A DNA stretch of 64,000 nucleotides from Streptomyces abyssomicinicus. GTDB taxonomy: Bacteria; Actinomycetota; Actinomycetes; Streptomycetales; Streptomycetaceae. Made by a program: the position numbers and the translations under genes. The DNA is taken from assembly GCF_008974245.1 (NCBI RefSeq), contig NZ_BBZI01000005.1, positions 1,474,751-1,538,750 of the forward strand. Reading direction: 5' to 3'. The notes under the pieces are model-generated. The model had not been told where the DNA came from, made no database searches, and was given only the letters and a program-made list of their open reading frames with translations. Below are positions 34,600 to 44,008 of the stretch, piece by piece; position 1 is the first letter of the stretch, and every line of letters starts with the position of its first letter.

Positions 34600-35778
34600 T
34601 CAGTCGGCGGGCAGGGTGACGCGCTCCGGAATGGCGTCGTAGGCGCTCTCGTCGAGGCGGTCCACCGAGCCGTCCGCGACGGCGTCGACCAGCCCGCCCA
34701 GGCCGGTCTCGATCTGCTTGGCGAGCATGCCGTTGCGCTTCATCCCGTCGTACTGGGTCTGCGACGACGTCTCGAACAGCACCACCGCGGAGCCCCGCAG
34801 CTGGTACGAGCCCAGCGCGGTGCCGGGGAGGTTGGTGTCCTGCGGGTAGAGGGTGAGGTGACCGAAGCCGGAGTCGCCACGCGACTGCAGCGCCTGGTGG
34901 ACCGCCACGTTCGCCCGCTTCGAGGCGTCCAGGTCGAACTTGGGCCAGTCGCCGAACTCCGACGGGTCGTCGATGAACTTGGCCGATATCGACAGCGGCG
35001 ACATGTTCTCCAGGTCGTCGGTCGCGTAGCAGGGCCACTGGTTGTGCAGGTCGACGAAGTAGTCGACGGTTCCGAACTCCGCCTCCAGCGCCCTGTAGAC
35101 GTCGCGGGAGGTCCGCGCCTCGGGGGTGATGTACCAGCCCGTGTCCGCGCTGTCGCCCGGGAAGTCCTGCGCGGCGGGGACGTAGTCCAGGTCGGGGTTG
35201 AAGTCGCGGTTGACGTCGAAGCCGCCGACGCGGGCGTTGTAGTTCCAGGCCGGCGCGACCCCGGCGAGCTGCGGGAAGTCCGCGACGGCATCGTCCCAGG
35301 TCATCGCGTTCTGCCGCCGGTCGAGCTCGCCGCCGTCCACGTTCAGGCGCGGGACGACCACGACGGTGACCTGCTCCCGCAGCTCGCGGGCCGCCGGGGT
35401 GTTCGCGCCCCACCGCTTGAGCAGCTCCAGGGCGGCCTCGGTGCCGTGCATCTCGTTGCCGTGGATCTGGGTCTGCACGAACACCACCTTGTCGCCCTCG
35501 CCGACGCGGGCGGTGTGGATCGCCCTGCCCTGCTGGGAGTGACCGGCCACCTCGACGTCGACGACGCCGCCGGTGCTCGCCTCCAACTGCTCGAGGGCGC
35601 GGGTCAGCTGCGCGTGGTCGACGAAACCGTTGCTTCCGGAGCCGCCGGCCTCGGTACCGCAGTGGGAGGTGGGCGGGATCGCCGCCGCGGTGGTGGCGGT
35701 CGCGGTGACGGCCGCGGTACCGAGCCCGGCGGTCAACGCCATGCCGGCCAGCCCCGCGATCCAACGGCGCACGGACAT
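34600..35778 (-). CDS. Secreted M14-family zinc carboxypeptidase
   Basis: 392 aa from ATG 35778, with GAGGAG upstream. It has a signal peptide (about 1-34, cleavage near AAA-IP). The zinc motif is HGNEMHGTE (His and Glu, about residue 107), the third ligand region YFVDLHNQWPC (about 215), and there is a C-terminal LFETSSQTQYDG segment with the likely general-base Glu. RLNVDGGELDRRQN matches the substrate-binding Arg/Asn loop. It would remove C-terminal residues from peptides outside the cell. Two Cys near the zinc site may form a disulfide. Confidence 0.88.
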   Translation of the reverse strand: MSVRRWIAGLAGMALTAGLGTAAVTATATTAAAIPPTSHCGTEAGGSGSNGFVDHAQLTRALEQLEASTGGVVDVEVAGHSQQGRAIHTARVGEGDKVVFVQTQIHGNEMHGTEAALELLKRWGANTPAARELREQVTVVVVPRLNVDGGELDRRQNAMTWDDAVADFPQLAGVAPAWNYNARVGGFDVNRDFNPDLDYVPAAQDFPGDSADTGWYITPEARTSRDVYRALEAEFGTVDYFVDLHNQWPCYATDDLENMSPLSISAKFIDDPSEFGDWPKFDLDASKRANVAVHQALQSRGDSGFGHLTLYPQDTNLPGTALGSYQLRGSAVVLFETSSQTQYDGMKRNGMLAKQIETGLGGLVDAVADGSVDRLDESAYDAIPERVTLPAD

Positions 35779-36016
35779 ACCTACTCCTCAGGTGTTGCGG
35801 ACAACTTCCCAGGTGTGGTGCGTGATCACCATAGGAGCCCGTGGTGCCGCTGTGAACATGGTGGATACAAGGAATTGGCCCGGCGGTCACCGCGTCCTCG
35901 TGGCGAGGAGCCGGCACGGACCGCGGCGACGCGGTGGCGCGGGCGAACGGCGAAGGGCCGCCTCCGCGACGCGTCAGGCGTCGCGGAGGCGGCCCCGGGG
36001 TCCGGCCGCCGGTACC

Positions 36017-36358
36017 TCAGGCGTCCTGCCCGCCGGCCCGTCCCGCCTGCTGCACGACCTCGAACGACCACAGCGTGGACCCGCTCGCGGCCGGCTTCGG
36101 CCGCTCGCCGCCCTCGGCCTGGCCGCCGCCCTGGTGGGCGGCCTTCATCGGGCCCTCCATCCAGGCCTGGAACGACTCGTCGTCACGCCAGCGGGTGTAG
36201 ACGAGGTAGTTGTCGGTGCCCTCCACGGGGCGGAGCAGCTCGAACCACTCGAACCCGTCGGAGTTCTCCACGGCGTGCGCCCGAGAGGCGAAGCGCTTCT
36301 CCAGCACCTCCCGCTGCTCGCTCGGCACATTGAGTACGTTGATCTTCACGACGCTCAT
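36017..36358 (-). CDS. Antibiotic-biosynthesis-monooxygenase (ABM) domain protein
   Basis: 113 aa from ATG 36358. Ferredoxin-like dimeric alpha/beta barrel: KINVLNVPSEQREVLEKRF, then DGFEWFELLRP, NYLVYTRWRDDESFQAWMEG. The Asn/Trp/Asp-type residues of ABM and heme-degrading members are partly present (N at residue 7 and 10, W in WRDDE). The C-terminal tail is extended and polar. It could be a heme-degrading or small-molecule oxygenase, or simply a stress protein. It stands alone. Confidence 0.75.
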   Translation of the reverse strand: MSVVKINVLNVPSEQREVLEKRFASRAHAVENSDGFEWFELLRPVEGTDNYLVYTRWRDDESFQAWMEGPMKAAHQGGGQAEGGERPKPAASGSTLWSFEVVQQAGRAGGQDA

Positions 36359-36577
36359 GCCCTCATCCTGCCGCACCGCCTCGGCGGTTCCGCAACCGGC
36401 TCGCGTGCCGGCCGCCGAGCGGCTCCCGGGCCGGGCCGCCTCGCGGCGCCGGAGGTCCGGCCCGGGACGGTCCGTCGCGCGAGGAGGGTCGCAGTCGGCC
36501 CCCGTTTCGGGCAAGGTGAACATCCGGGGCGGAAGTTCCGGTGGGTGCGCCGGGCCCGCCCCCGGGCGGGAGGGCGC

Positions 36578-36889
36578 ATGGCCGAGCCGGTCAGGGGCTG
36601 GATATGGAGCCACAACCTGCTGCCTTTCCTCCAGTTGCTCTCCCATTACGCCGGCTACGCCTTCGACGGCACGGACTGGCTGACCGTCGAGGCGGGCGTC
36701 GACGGCACCGACGACGAACGCGCGGACGGCTGGTACTCCTACCCGCTCGTCGGAACCCGTGCCGCACCGGAGGTCGCGCTCGCCCGCGCCGCGGGGACCG
36801 ACGTGCTGATGGTCACCGTCACCGGGCTCGCCGACGCCGAACTGCGGCTGCGCGCGGACACGTTGATCTCCGCCTTCGCGAGCATGTGA
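36578..36889 (+). CDS. Conserved hypothetical small protein
   Basis: 103 aa from ATG 36578, with GGGAGG about 5 nt upstream. Aromatic-rich N-terminal half (IWSHNLLPFLQLLSHYAGYAFDGTDWL), then alternating beta/alpha patterns (VLMVTVTGLADAELRLRADTLI). No signal peptide or metal motif. I do not recognise the family. It ends 26 nt before the IMPase-like gene, so it may be co-transcribed. Confidence 0.6.
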   Translation: MAEPVRGWIWSHNLLPFLQLLSHYAGYAFDGTDWLTVEAGVDGTDDERADGWYSYPLVGTRAAPEVALARAAGTDVLMVTVTGLADAELRLRADTLISAFASM

Positions 36890-36915
36890 CGCGACGTGCC
36901 GCCTATGCTCGCCGG

Positions 36916-37728
36916 ATGCTGACGACGAGCGGGCGGACCGACGCCCAGGTGGCCGTCGCCGCCGCGCGTGCGGGGGCCTCGGTGGTGCGCGAGATGTACG
37001 GCGGCTCTCCGGAACGGTTCGACAAGGGCGCCGGGGACTTCGCCACCGCGGCCGACCTGGCCGCCGAGCAGGCCATCCTGGACGTCCTGCGGACCCTGCG
37101 CCCCGACGACGCGGTGACGGGGGAGGAGAGCGGCGCCACCGGGGCGGCGGAGGCCGGCCGCAGGTGGCTCGTCGACCCCCTCTGCGGCACCCTGAACTAC
37201 GCGGTGCACAACATGCTCGTCGGCGTGAACGTCGCGCTGCGCGGAGGCGGCCGGGTGGTCGCCGCCGCCACGGCGGACCCCTTCGCCGACGAGGTGTACT
37301 GGACCGACACCGACCGCGCGCGGCTCCTCGCCCGGGACGGCGCGGAGACCCGGCTGACGCCCTCACCCGGCTCCCACCTCGTCGACCTCAACCTCGACCC
37401 GCCCTTCCCCAACGCCCCCGGCTTCCTGGCCGCCCGCCTGCTCGCCGACCCCGCCTTCACCGCCCGCTTCCGGCCCCGGGTCGTCTCCACCACCCTGGCC
37501 GTCGCGTGGGTCGCCGCGGGCCGCCGGGCCGCGTACGTCACCGACGGAGACCTGCGCGACAGCGTGCACTTCCCGGCCGGAATCGCCCTGTGCGAAGCCG
37601 CCGGATGCGTGGTCACCGGACTCGACGGCGAGCCCCCGTACACCGGCGCCAACGGCCTGATCGCCGCGGCGGACCACGAGACCCACGCCGCTCTGCTGGC
37701 CATGGCGCGCAGCCGGGCCGACGCCTGA
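36916..37728 (+). CDS. Inositol-monophosphatase-family protein with altered metal motif
   Basis: 270 aa from ATG 36916. IMPase-fold landmarks: FATAADLAAEQAIL, the Glu pair in VTGEESGA (about 70), and WLVDPLCGTLNY in place of the usual DPxDGTxNF. The second Asp of that signature is Cys90 (codon TGC). D87 is kept. The C-terminal motif is DLRDSVHFPAGIALCEAAG, whereas active enzymes usually have WD-x-A/G-AG. Both changes are at catalytic or metal positions, so it may act on a different substrate or not be a phosphatase. Confidence 0.8.
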   Translation: MLTTSGRTDAQVAVAAARAGASVVREMYGGSPERFDKGAGDFATAADLAAEQAILDVLRTLRPDDAVTGEESGATGAAEAGRRWLVDPLCGTLNYAVHNMLVGVNVALRGGGRVVAAATADPFADEVYWTDTDRARLLARDGAETRLTPSPGSHLVDLNLDPPFPNAPGFLAARLLADPAFTARFRPRVVSTTLAVAWVAAGRRAAYVTDGDLRDSVHFPAGIALCEAAGCVVTGLDGEPPYTGANGLIAAADHETHAALLAMARSRADA

Positions 37729-37765
37729 CGGCGGGCATCCGGATGCGGGGCCCGTGACCGCCCCC

Positions 37766-38314
37766 CTACCCGGCCGTGCCCAGGACCTCGCGGCAGTCGG
37801 TCCACGCCCGGTCGCTCAGCAGGTGCCGGAGACGGGTGAAGAGGACCAGCAGGTCCGGACCCCACCGCTGCCGGAACTCCGGGTCCACCCGGGCGATGTC
37901 CAGCTCGTTGACCGCCGACAGCTCCGCGAAGTCACGCAGCCGCCGGGGCGTCGGTACGAAACCCCGCCCGGTGAACCGGTCGTGGAAGACGGGGGAGGGA
38001 CCGCCGAGACCTGGGTAGGTGGCGGCGCGGTCGCAGGACGCGTACAGGTGGACCAGGGCCTCGGCCTCCGGGCCGATCACCCCGGCCAGCTCGGCCCGGT
38101 GTTCCAGGGGCAGGAGCGCGGTGGCGAATCCGTCCGTGCCGTAGAAGGCATGGCACAGGCCCGCGAGCCGGAGGGCCGGGCGGGCTCCCCAGTCCGACAA
38201 CCGCGTATGCACCCGCGTCAGGTGGGCGTGGAGGGTGCCACCGGGGTGGGGGATGTCCGCCGCGCCGGAACGGAGCAGCAGTTCCACGGCGCGGGCGGCG
38301 GGGGAGTCGGGCAC
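37766..38314 (-). CDS. DUF6817-like protein (HD-type fold)
   Basis: 182 aa from GTG 38314. The pattern GGTLHAHLTRVHTRLSDWGA with RLAGLCHAFYGTDGF resembles HD-fold proteins. The His residues are in the right order but no tight HD dyad is seen. The C-terminal half is FHDRFTGRGFVPTPRRLRDFAELSAVNELDI. Cytosolic. It has been seen as a conserved hypothetical in actinobacteria; the family name is from memory. Convergent with the IMPase-like gene. Confidence 0.65.
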   Translation of the reverse strand: MPDSPAARAVELLLRSGAADIPHPGGTLHAHLTRVHTRLSDWGARPALRLAGLCHAFYGTDGFATALLPLEHRAELAGVIGPEAEALVHLYASCDRAATYPGLGGPSPVFHDRFTGRGFVPTPRRLRDFAELSAVNELDIARVDPEFRQRWGPDLLVLFTRLRHLLSDRAWTDCREVLGTAG

Positions 38315-38531
38315 GGGGATCGCGTCCTTTCGTTCCCGGTGACGCGGACCCGCAGATCCTCTTCCGGCACCCGGACCCCAGTCAATCCTGAGATTTCCTC
38401 CCTACTCCTCAGCTTCACCTTGGAGGGAGAGCGGCCGCTCCCGGGCCGCTCCGGCCGGACGGGGGAAACGGGAGGGGCGGCAACCGTTCGCAAGGTGACA
38501 AACTCGGAGCTTCCGGACGGTGGAGGTGCGG

Positions 38532-39644
38532 GTGGACTACGACGCTGTGGCCGACGAGCTGTACGGGGCGCGCCCCGAAGAGTTCACCGCGGTGCGCGAC
38601 GAGCGGGCCGCCCGGGCGCGCAAGGAGGGGGACCGCGAGCTGGCGGCCCGGATCAAGGCCCTGCGCAGGCCGAGCCTCTCGGCCTGGGCCTGCAACCTGC
38701 TGGTCCGCGAGCGCCGGGAGGAGACCCGGCCGCTGCTGCGACTGGGCGAGGCCCTGCGGCAGGCCCACCTCGACCTCGACGGGGCAGCCCTGCGCGAACT
38801 GTCCCGCCAGCAGCACCTGCTCGTGGCCGCCCTGGCCCGGCAGGCCGTCGAGCTCACCGAGCGGGCCGGACACCGGGTGGGGGAGGGAGCACGGGAGGAG
38901 GTCGAGGCGACGCTTCGTGCCGTGCTGGCCGACCCGGACGCGGCGCGCGTCTGGGCCGAGGGGCGACTGGCCAAGCCGCTCACCGCGGCCACGGGGTTCG
39001 CGGCGGCGATGGCCGGTGCGGCACCGCCCGACCTGCGGCTGGTGCCCCCGCCGGAACAGGGCGGGGCCGGGGACGGCGACGTCGAGGAGGCGGCTGCGGA
39101 GGAACCCCGGGCGCGCGCCGGCCGCGCCTCCCGGCGCGACGAGGACCCCACCGCCCGCACGAAGGGGCGTGCCCGGGAGAACAAGGCCGTTGACAGGAAC
39201 CGCGGGGCCGAGGACCGCGAGGCGGCCGAGAACGAACGCCGCGCCCGGGAACGCGAGGCGGCCGAGCAGGAAGGCCGCGCCCGGGAGCGCGAGGCCGCCG
39301 AGAACGAACGCCGCCGTCGCGAGCGTGAGGCCGCCCGCCAGGAGGCCGACGAGGCGGCCCGCGCCTCGGCCGAGGAGGAGGAGGCGGCCGCCGGCGCCGA
39401 CCGGGAGGCGCGGGAGGCCGCCGACCGCGTCACGGCCGCGAAGCAGCGCGTCGCCGGCCTGGAGGGCGAGCTCCGCGCGGCCCGCGCCGGAACCCGCGAG
39501 GCGGAGTCCGCGGCCCGCGCCGCCCGCGACCGGGCCAAGGACGCCGCCCGCCGCCTCCGCGAGACCCGCCGCCGCGAGTCTGCGGCCAGGGCCCGGGCCG
39601 AACGCTCCACGGACGACCGGACCGGCAGCTCCGGTAACCGATGA
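38532..39644 (+). CDS. Charged coiled-coil protein
   Basis: 370 aa from GTG 38532, with GGAGG 5 nt upstream; GTGs at 38520 and 38526 are alternatives. N-terminal helical domain (about 1-165): DELYGARPEEFTAVRDERAARARKEG, then SLSAWACNLLV. From about 220 it is almost purely Glu/Arg/Ala with repeats of REAAENERRARE type, a long coiled coil to about 355. The repeat is also visible in DNA (39225-39340). Cytosolic; family conserved in Streptomyces, function unknown. Probably a scaffold or chromosome/cytoskeleton-associated protein, by composition only. Confidence 0.7.
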   Translation: MDYDAVADELYGARPEEFTAVRDERAARARKEGDRELAARIKALRRPSLSAWACNLLVRERREETRPLLRLGEALRQAHLDLDGAALRELSRQQHLLVAALARQAVELTERAGHRVGEGAREEVEATLRAVLADPDAARVWAEGRLAKPLTAATGFAAAMAGAAPPDLRLVPPPEQGGAGDGDVEEAAAEEPRARAGRASRRDEDPTARTKGRARENKAVDRNRGAEDREAAENERRAREREAAEQEGRAREREAAENERRRREREAARQEADEAARASAEEEEAAAGADREAREAADRVTAAKQRVAGLEGELRAARAGTREAESAARAARDRAKDAARRLRETRRRESAARARAERSTDDRTGSSGNR

Positions 39645-39795
39645 GGCACGGGTCCCGCGCGGCCGTCACGTGCGGCGAGGACGGACGAGGCTGACGCGCA
39701 CGGCCGGCAGCGCCGCCCGACCGCGTGGGCTGACCGTGCGGCCCGGTCGCAGCCTGCCCGCGCGGCCCGATCGCGCGCCCTGACGGCGCGCGGCC

Positions 39796-42414
39796 TCAAG
39801 CGGCCCCGAAGGCGGTGAACGCCCACCCGGTGGCCAGGTGCACCGCGTCGCCCGGAAGGGCCGCGCGGGCGTCGCGCAACGCCTCCGCCAGCGACAGCCC
39901 GCACGCCAGCCCCTTGTGCAACGCCAGCATCAGCGGAACCACCGCCGCGTCGTTCACCGGCGTGCTGCTCGCCACCACCCCGGCCGTGCCCAGCGGCAGC
40001 AACGCCGTCACCAGGCCCAGCAGTTCGTCCGCGCCGACCGGCGCCAGCCGCGCCGTGTCGCAGCTGGAGAGGATGAGCCGGTACGGGCTGCGTTCCAGCC
40101 GCTCGAAGTCGTGCACGGTCAACGGCCCGTCGGCCATCCGCAGCGAGGAGAACAGCGGGTTGTCCGCGCGGAAGACGCCGTGCGCGGCGATGTGCGACAA
40201 CGACGCCCCGTCCAGCGCCCGCAGCACCGACGCGGCCCGCGCCCCGTCCCCCTCCAGCAGGGTCAGCCGCCCGTAGACGTCGGCCAGTTCGGGGACCTCG
40301 GCACCGCCCGTGGCCAGTCCCGGCCCGCGCACCAGGACCTGGCGGCCCGCCGGCGGCGACGCGGTCTCCCGGGCGCTCAGCCAGGCCCCCGCAGACGGGG
40401 ACACGCTCACCACCCGGTCCCGCAGGGACGGCAGCAGCGCCCACGGCACCCGGTGCAGCCGCCCCGGCGGCACCACGACCACCGGCCCCGGCCCGAGCTC
40501 CCCGGCCGCGGCGCCGAGCAGCAACTCCTCCAGCCGCCGCCCGGCCGCCTCCAGCAGCGGCAGCCGCGCCGCACCCCCCGGGTGGGCCAGCCGCCGCAGA
40601 CCCGCCTGCACCAGCTCCGCCTCCGCGACCGCGCGGGACAGCCGCCCGCCCGTGAACCTGCGCACCCGGCCGCCGCCGCACAGCAGCACCCGTACCCGGT
40701 CGTCCAGCACCACCAGCTCGACCAGCTGCCCGCCGTCGCGCTCCAGCCGCTCCAGCAGCGCCCCGGGGTCCAGGCGCCTGCCGTCCCCCGCGCCGCCGCC
40801 CCGCGCCCGCAGGGTCCGCGCCCGGATCTCCCGCTCCAGACGCCGCTGCTCGCGCTCCAGCGCCGGGACCGGACGCCCGTCACGGCGCGCCTCCTCGGCC
40901 CGCGAGGCGATCTCCCGGAACGACGTCAGGTCCGCCAGCAGCCCCGGGTCCTCGGGAGGCCGGGCGGCCGGCGCCGCCAGCGCGACGGCACGCCACCGCT
41001 CGCTCCACTCCAGCAGCCGCCGCGCCCCTCCGGAGGCCAGCGCGGCCTCCTGGGCCAGCGCCGCCAGCTCGGCGCCCTGCTCGGTCACCCGGGCCCGCAG
41101 CTCCGGGGCGCCCAGCGTCGTCCGGTGCTCGTCGAGCACGTCCAGCCCGCGCCGGCAGGACTGGAGCACGCCCCGGCGCGAGCCGGCGGCACGCGCCCGC
41201 AGCGCCTGCGCCACCCAGCCCGTCACCCGGGCCTGCGGCGCCCCGCTCCGCCGGGCCCGGGCGGCCCGCGCCAGATGCAGCTCGGCCTCGGCGGGACGGT
41301 CCAGCGCCAGCGCGATCCGCCCCGCCAGCAGCGCCGCCTGCGGCGCCGACGGCGAACCGAAGGAGGCCAGCCGCTCGGCCAGCGCCGCCGCGTCGGCCAC
41401 CATCCGGCCGGTGCGTCGGCCCGCGGCGAACCGGGCCTCGGCCAGCACCAGCCGGGCGTGCGCCTCCCACCACGGCCGCCGCTGCCGGGCGAACAGCCGC
41501 ACCGCCGCGGCCGCCCGGTCCACCGCCCCGTCCGGGACGCCCGCCGGACCGGCCGCCTGCGCCGCCGTCAGCAACAGCTCCGCCTTGCGGGTCCGCTGCC
41601 CGCCCACCCGGTCCAGCGCCGCGATCGCCGCGTCCGCCTCGGTCAGCGCCTCCACGGCCAGCCCGGCCGCCCGCAGCACCTCGCAGCGGCGGATGCTCAG
41701 CATGAACGTCGGGGTGCCCAGCGCGGTGTACCGCTCGGCGGCCTCGTCGAACAGCCGCAGCGCCGCCGGGATGTCACCGGCACGGAACGCGGTCAGGGCA
41801 CGCCACTCGACCACGTCCGCCTTGTCGTGGTCCTGGCCGGTCGTACCCCACAGCTCCTCCGCCGCCGCGAAGTCCGCCTCCGCGCGGTCCACCGCGCCCA
41901 CCGCCAGGTGCACGGCCGCCCGCAGGGTGAGCGAGCGCGCCACCCAGATCACGTCCCGCGCCTGCCGCAGCACCGGGACCGCCCGCCGGACGTCGTCCAG
42001 CGCCTCGCGGTGACGGCCCAGCACCCAGAACGAGTACGCCCTGCGGTACAGCACCCGCGCCCGGGTGTGCGCCGACCCCCGGCCCACGCCCCGCTCGAAG
42101 GCAGCCAGCCCCTGGCGGGTCCGCCCCGCGTGCACCAGGGCCACCCCGAGCGTGGCCAGCACGTCGGCCTCCCGGTCCGGCGATCCGGCCCGCGCCGCCA
42201 GGTCCCGGGCGCGCCGCAGATGGCGCAGCGCCAGGTCCAGATCGCCGAAGTCCCGCTGCCAGATGCCGATCACCTGATGAGCCACCGACGCGTGCTCCGG
42301 CGGCGGACCGGACTCGAGGAGCCGCTCCGCCCTGCGAAGGGCCACGGAAGGCGTGGCGAAGACCATCGGCAGCAGTTCGAGGACGGTACCGCTTCCCGCT
42401 GTCATCCCCCGCAT
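39796..42414 (-). CDS. TPR-CHAT caspase-like protease
   Basis: 872 aa from ATG 42414 (AGGA 8 nt upstream; alternatives GTG 42441, ATG 42405). The N-terminal half (about 25-420) is a run of TPR-like helices (ADVLATLGVALVHAGRTRQGLAAFERG and others). The C-terminal about 330 residues are a CHAT domain, the caspase-HetF peptidase fold. The catalytic pair is present: H745 in SHIAAHGVF and C785 in LILSSCDTARL. CHAT proteases in bacteria act in programmed-death and phage-defence circuits, for example with gasdermin-like or Csx29-type partners. It is divergent from a subtilase/sigma-factor operon with a shared 163-nt promoter. Substrate unknown. Confidence 0.88.
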   Translation of the reverse strand: MRGMTAGSGTVLELLPMVFATPSVALRRAERLLESGPPPEHASVAHQVIGIWQRDFGDLDLALRHLRRARDLAARAGSPDREADVLATLGVALVHAGRTRQGLAAFERGVGRGSAHTRARVLYRRAYSFWVLGRHREALDDVRRAVPVLRQARDVIWVARSLTLRAAVHLAVGAVDRAEADFAAAEELWGTTGQDHDKADVVEWRALTAFRAGDIPAALRLFDEAAERYTALGTPTFMLSIRRCEVLRAAGLAVEALTEADAAIAALDRVGGQRTRKAELLLTAAQAAGPAGVPDGAVDRAAAAVRLFARQRRPWWEAHARLVLAEARFAAGRRTGRMVADAAALAERLASFGSPSAPQAALLAGRIALALDRPAEAELHLARAARARRSGAPQARVTGWVAQALRARAAGSRRGVLQSCRRGLDVLDEHRTTLGAPELRARVTEQGAELAALAQEAALASGGARRLLEWSERWRAVALAAPAARPPEDPGLLADLTSFREIASRAEEARRDGRPVPALEREQRRLEREIRARTLRARGGGAGDGRRLDPGALLERLERDGGQLVELVVLDDRVRVLLCGGGRVRRFTGGRLSRAVAEAELVQAGLRRLAHPGGAARLPLLEAAGRRLEELLLGAAAGELGPGPVVVVPPGRLHRVPWALLPSLRDRVVSVSPSAGAWLSARETASPPAGRQVLVRGPGLATGGAEVPELADVYGRLTLLEGDGARAASVLRALDGASLSHIAAHGVFRADNPLFSSLRMADGPLTVHDFERLERSPYRLILSSCDTARLAPVGADELLGLVTALLPLGTAGVVASSTPVNDAAVVPLMLALHKGLACGLSLAEALRDARAALPGDAVHLATGWAFTAFGAA

Positions 42415-42461
42415 GGTAGTAGTCCTGGCCAGGGGTTTCACCAGGGGAGACGTGTGAAGGC

Positions 42462-42546
42462 GTCGTATCGAAACCCTTACGTTGTATCAAAACTCGTTCG
42501 GCGGACTCATCCTGACGACGCGGCAGTCCCGACGACGCCGCAGTCG
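42462..42546. promoter_or_regulatory. Tandem direct repeats in the divergent CHAT/subtilase promoter
   Basis: GTCGTATCGAAAC (42462-42474) and GTTGTATCAAAAC (42481-42493), period 19 bp, 11/13 identical. Then a second 17-bp direct repeat, TGACGACGCGGCAGTCC / CGACGACGCCGCAGTCG (42513-42529, 42530-42546). Likely operator or sigma-factor elements for one or both directions. Confidence 0.55.
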
Positions 42547-42577
42547 CCGAAGACCGCCTCACAGGGGGAGGACACCC

Positions 42578-44008
42578 ATGCCGGCCCGGCGCTTCCAAGA
42601 ACAGTGCGAGCAGGTCCGACGTTCCATGCCCGGTGTACCGCTGGCCGTCGACGAGAGCGGGGGGTTCCTGTACGAGCGCGGCCACCTGCTGGTGCGCGAC
42701 GGGGAGGACGCCCACCTGGTCGCCGACACGGTGCGCGGCCGGCTGGGGGAGATACCAGGCGCCGCCCGCCGTGAGCGGGTCGGCCCCGCCGGGCCGGGCA
42801 ACCGCTCCGGCGTGGTGCGGATCCGGGTCGCCGAACCCGCCGGAGCGGCGGAGGACGCCGACCACGCCGTGGCCGGGGCGCTGCGCGCGGTGCGCGCCGT
42901 CGAGGACCGCGCCGGCCGCCGCATGGCCTCCCGCAACCACGTCATCTCGCTCACCCCCAACGCCTGCCCGGGCGACGAGCCGGTCCCCGCCCCGCCGGGC
43001 GACGGCCCCAACCCCGCCCCCGCCGACCCCGGGCACCAGCCGGAGGCCGCCGTCGGCGTCCTGGTCGTGGACACCGGACTCACCGGCGACCACGCCCGCT
43101 GCCCGCAGCTCGTCCGGGTCCACGGCGACCTGGAGACCGCCGAGCGGGACGCCGACGGCCTGCTGCGGCAGTACGCGGGACACGGCACCTTCATCGCCGG
43201 CGTCCTGGCCGCCGTCGCCCCGCACACCGACATCACCGTCAGCAACGCCCTCAACGACGCCGGCGCCATCCTGGAGTCCGAGTTCGGCGGCCTCCTCCTC
43301 GACGCCGCCGAACAGGCCGGCTGGCCCGCCCTGATCAGCCTCTCCGCGGGCACCTCCACCGGCGGCGACGAGGGTCTGCTGGGCCTGGAGCGCTTCATGG
43401 CCGAACTGCTCGACCACCCGGGCACCCTGCTGGTCGCGGCGGCCGGCAACAACGGTAACGACATCCCGTTCTTCCCCGCCGCCTACGCCGCCAAGCCCCG
43501 CTACGCCAAGGCGGTCCTCTCCGTGGGCGCGCTGCGCGGCGACGGAGAGGGCCACGCCTGCTTCTCCAACCACGGCCGCTGGGTGGACGTCTACGCCCCC
43601 GGCGAGCGCCTCACCGGACCGCTCACCGGTTTCGACGCGCCGGTGCCGTACGTCTACCAGCACTCCAGCTACGACGAGTGCCGGCACGGCGGCGACTACT
43701 CCTGCACCTGCCGCTTCCCCGCCCACTCCGGGCTGCTCAGCGCCGACGGCGAGACATCCCCGACGGAGCCGGAGCGCGTCGAGTTCACCGGATACGCGCG
43801 CTGGAGCGGCACCTCCTTCGCCACCCCGCTCGTCGCCGCCATGGTCGCCGCGCACATGGCCGCCCACAAGGAGACCGACCCCCGCCGGGCCCGCCGCGAC
43901 CTGCTGGCCGCCCACAAGAAGGAGACCGCGGAGGTCCGCGGCCGCAGGGCGCCCGCGCTGCGCCCGCCCACCTGGCGTCCCGTCGGCTCCCCCGCGGAGG
44001 AGGCATGA
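42578..44008 (+). CDS. Cytosolic S8-family subtilisin-like protease
   Basis: 476 aa from ATG 42578, with GGGGGAGGA upstream. Complete triad: D165 (VLVVDTGL), H202 (GHGTFIAG), S413 (SGTSFATP), plus oxyanion Asn in AAAGNNGND. There is no signal peptide and no classical propeptide; the N-terminal 150 residues are a separate alpha/beta domain. A Cys/His-rich insertion, CRHGGDYSCTCRF at about 368-380, precedes the Ser and may bind metal. First gene of an operon with the sigma factor (ATGA overlap). Intracellular placement next to CHAT suggests regulated proteolysis, possibly a cascade. Confidence 0.9.
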   Translation: MPARRFQEQCEQVRRSMPGVPLAVDESGGFLYERGHLLVRDGEDAHLVADTVRGRLGEIPGAARRERVGPAGPGNRSGVVRIRVAEPAGAAEDADHAVAGALRAVRAVEDRAGRRMASRNHVISLTPNACPGDEPVPAPPGDGPNPAPADPGHQPEAAVGVLVVDTGLTGDHARCPQLVRVHGDLETAERDADGLLRQYAGHGTFIAGVLAAVAPHTDITVSNALNDAGAILESEFGGLLLDAAEQAGWPALISLSAGTSTGGDEGLLGLERFMAELLDHPGTLLVAAAGNNGNDIPFFPAAYAAKPRYAKAVLSVGALRGDGEGHACFSNHGRWVDVYAPGERLTGPLTGFDAPVPYVYQHSSYDECRHGGDYSCTCRFPAHSGLLSADGETSPTEPERVEFTGYARWSGTSFATPLVAAMVAAHMAAHKETDPRRARRDLLAAHKKETAEVRGRRAPALRPPTWRPVGSPAEEA

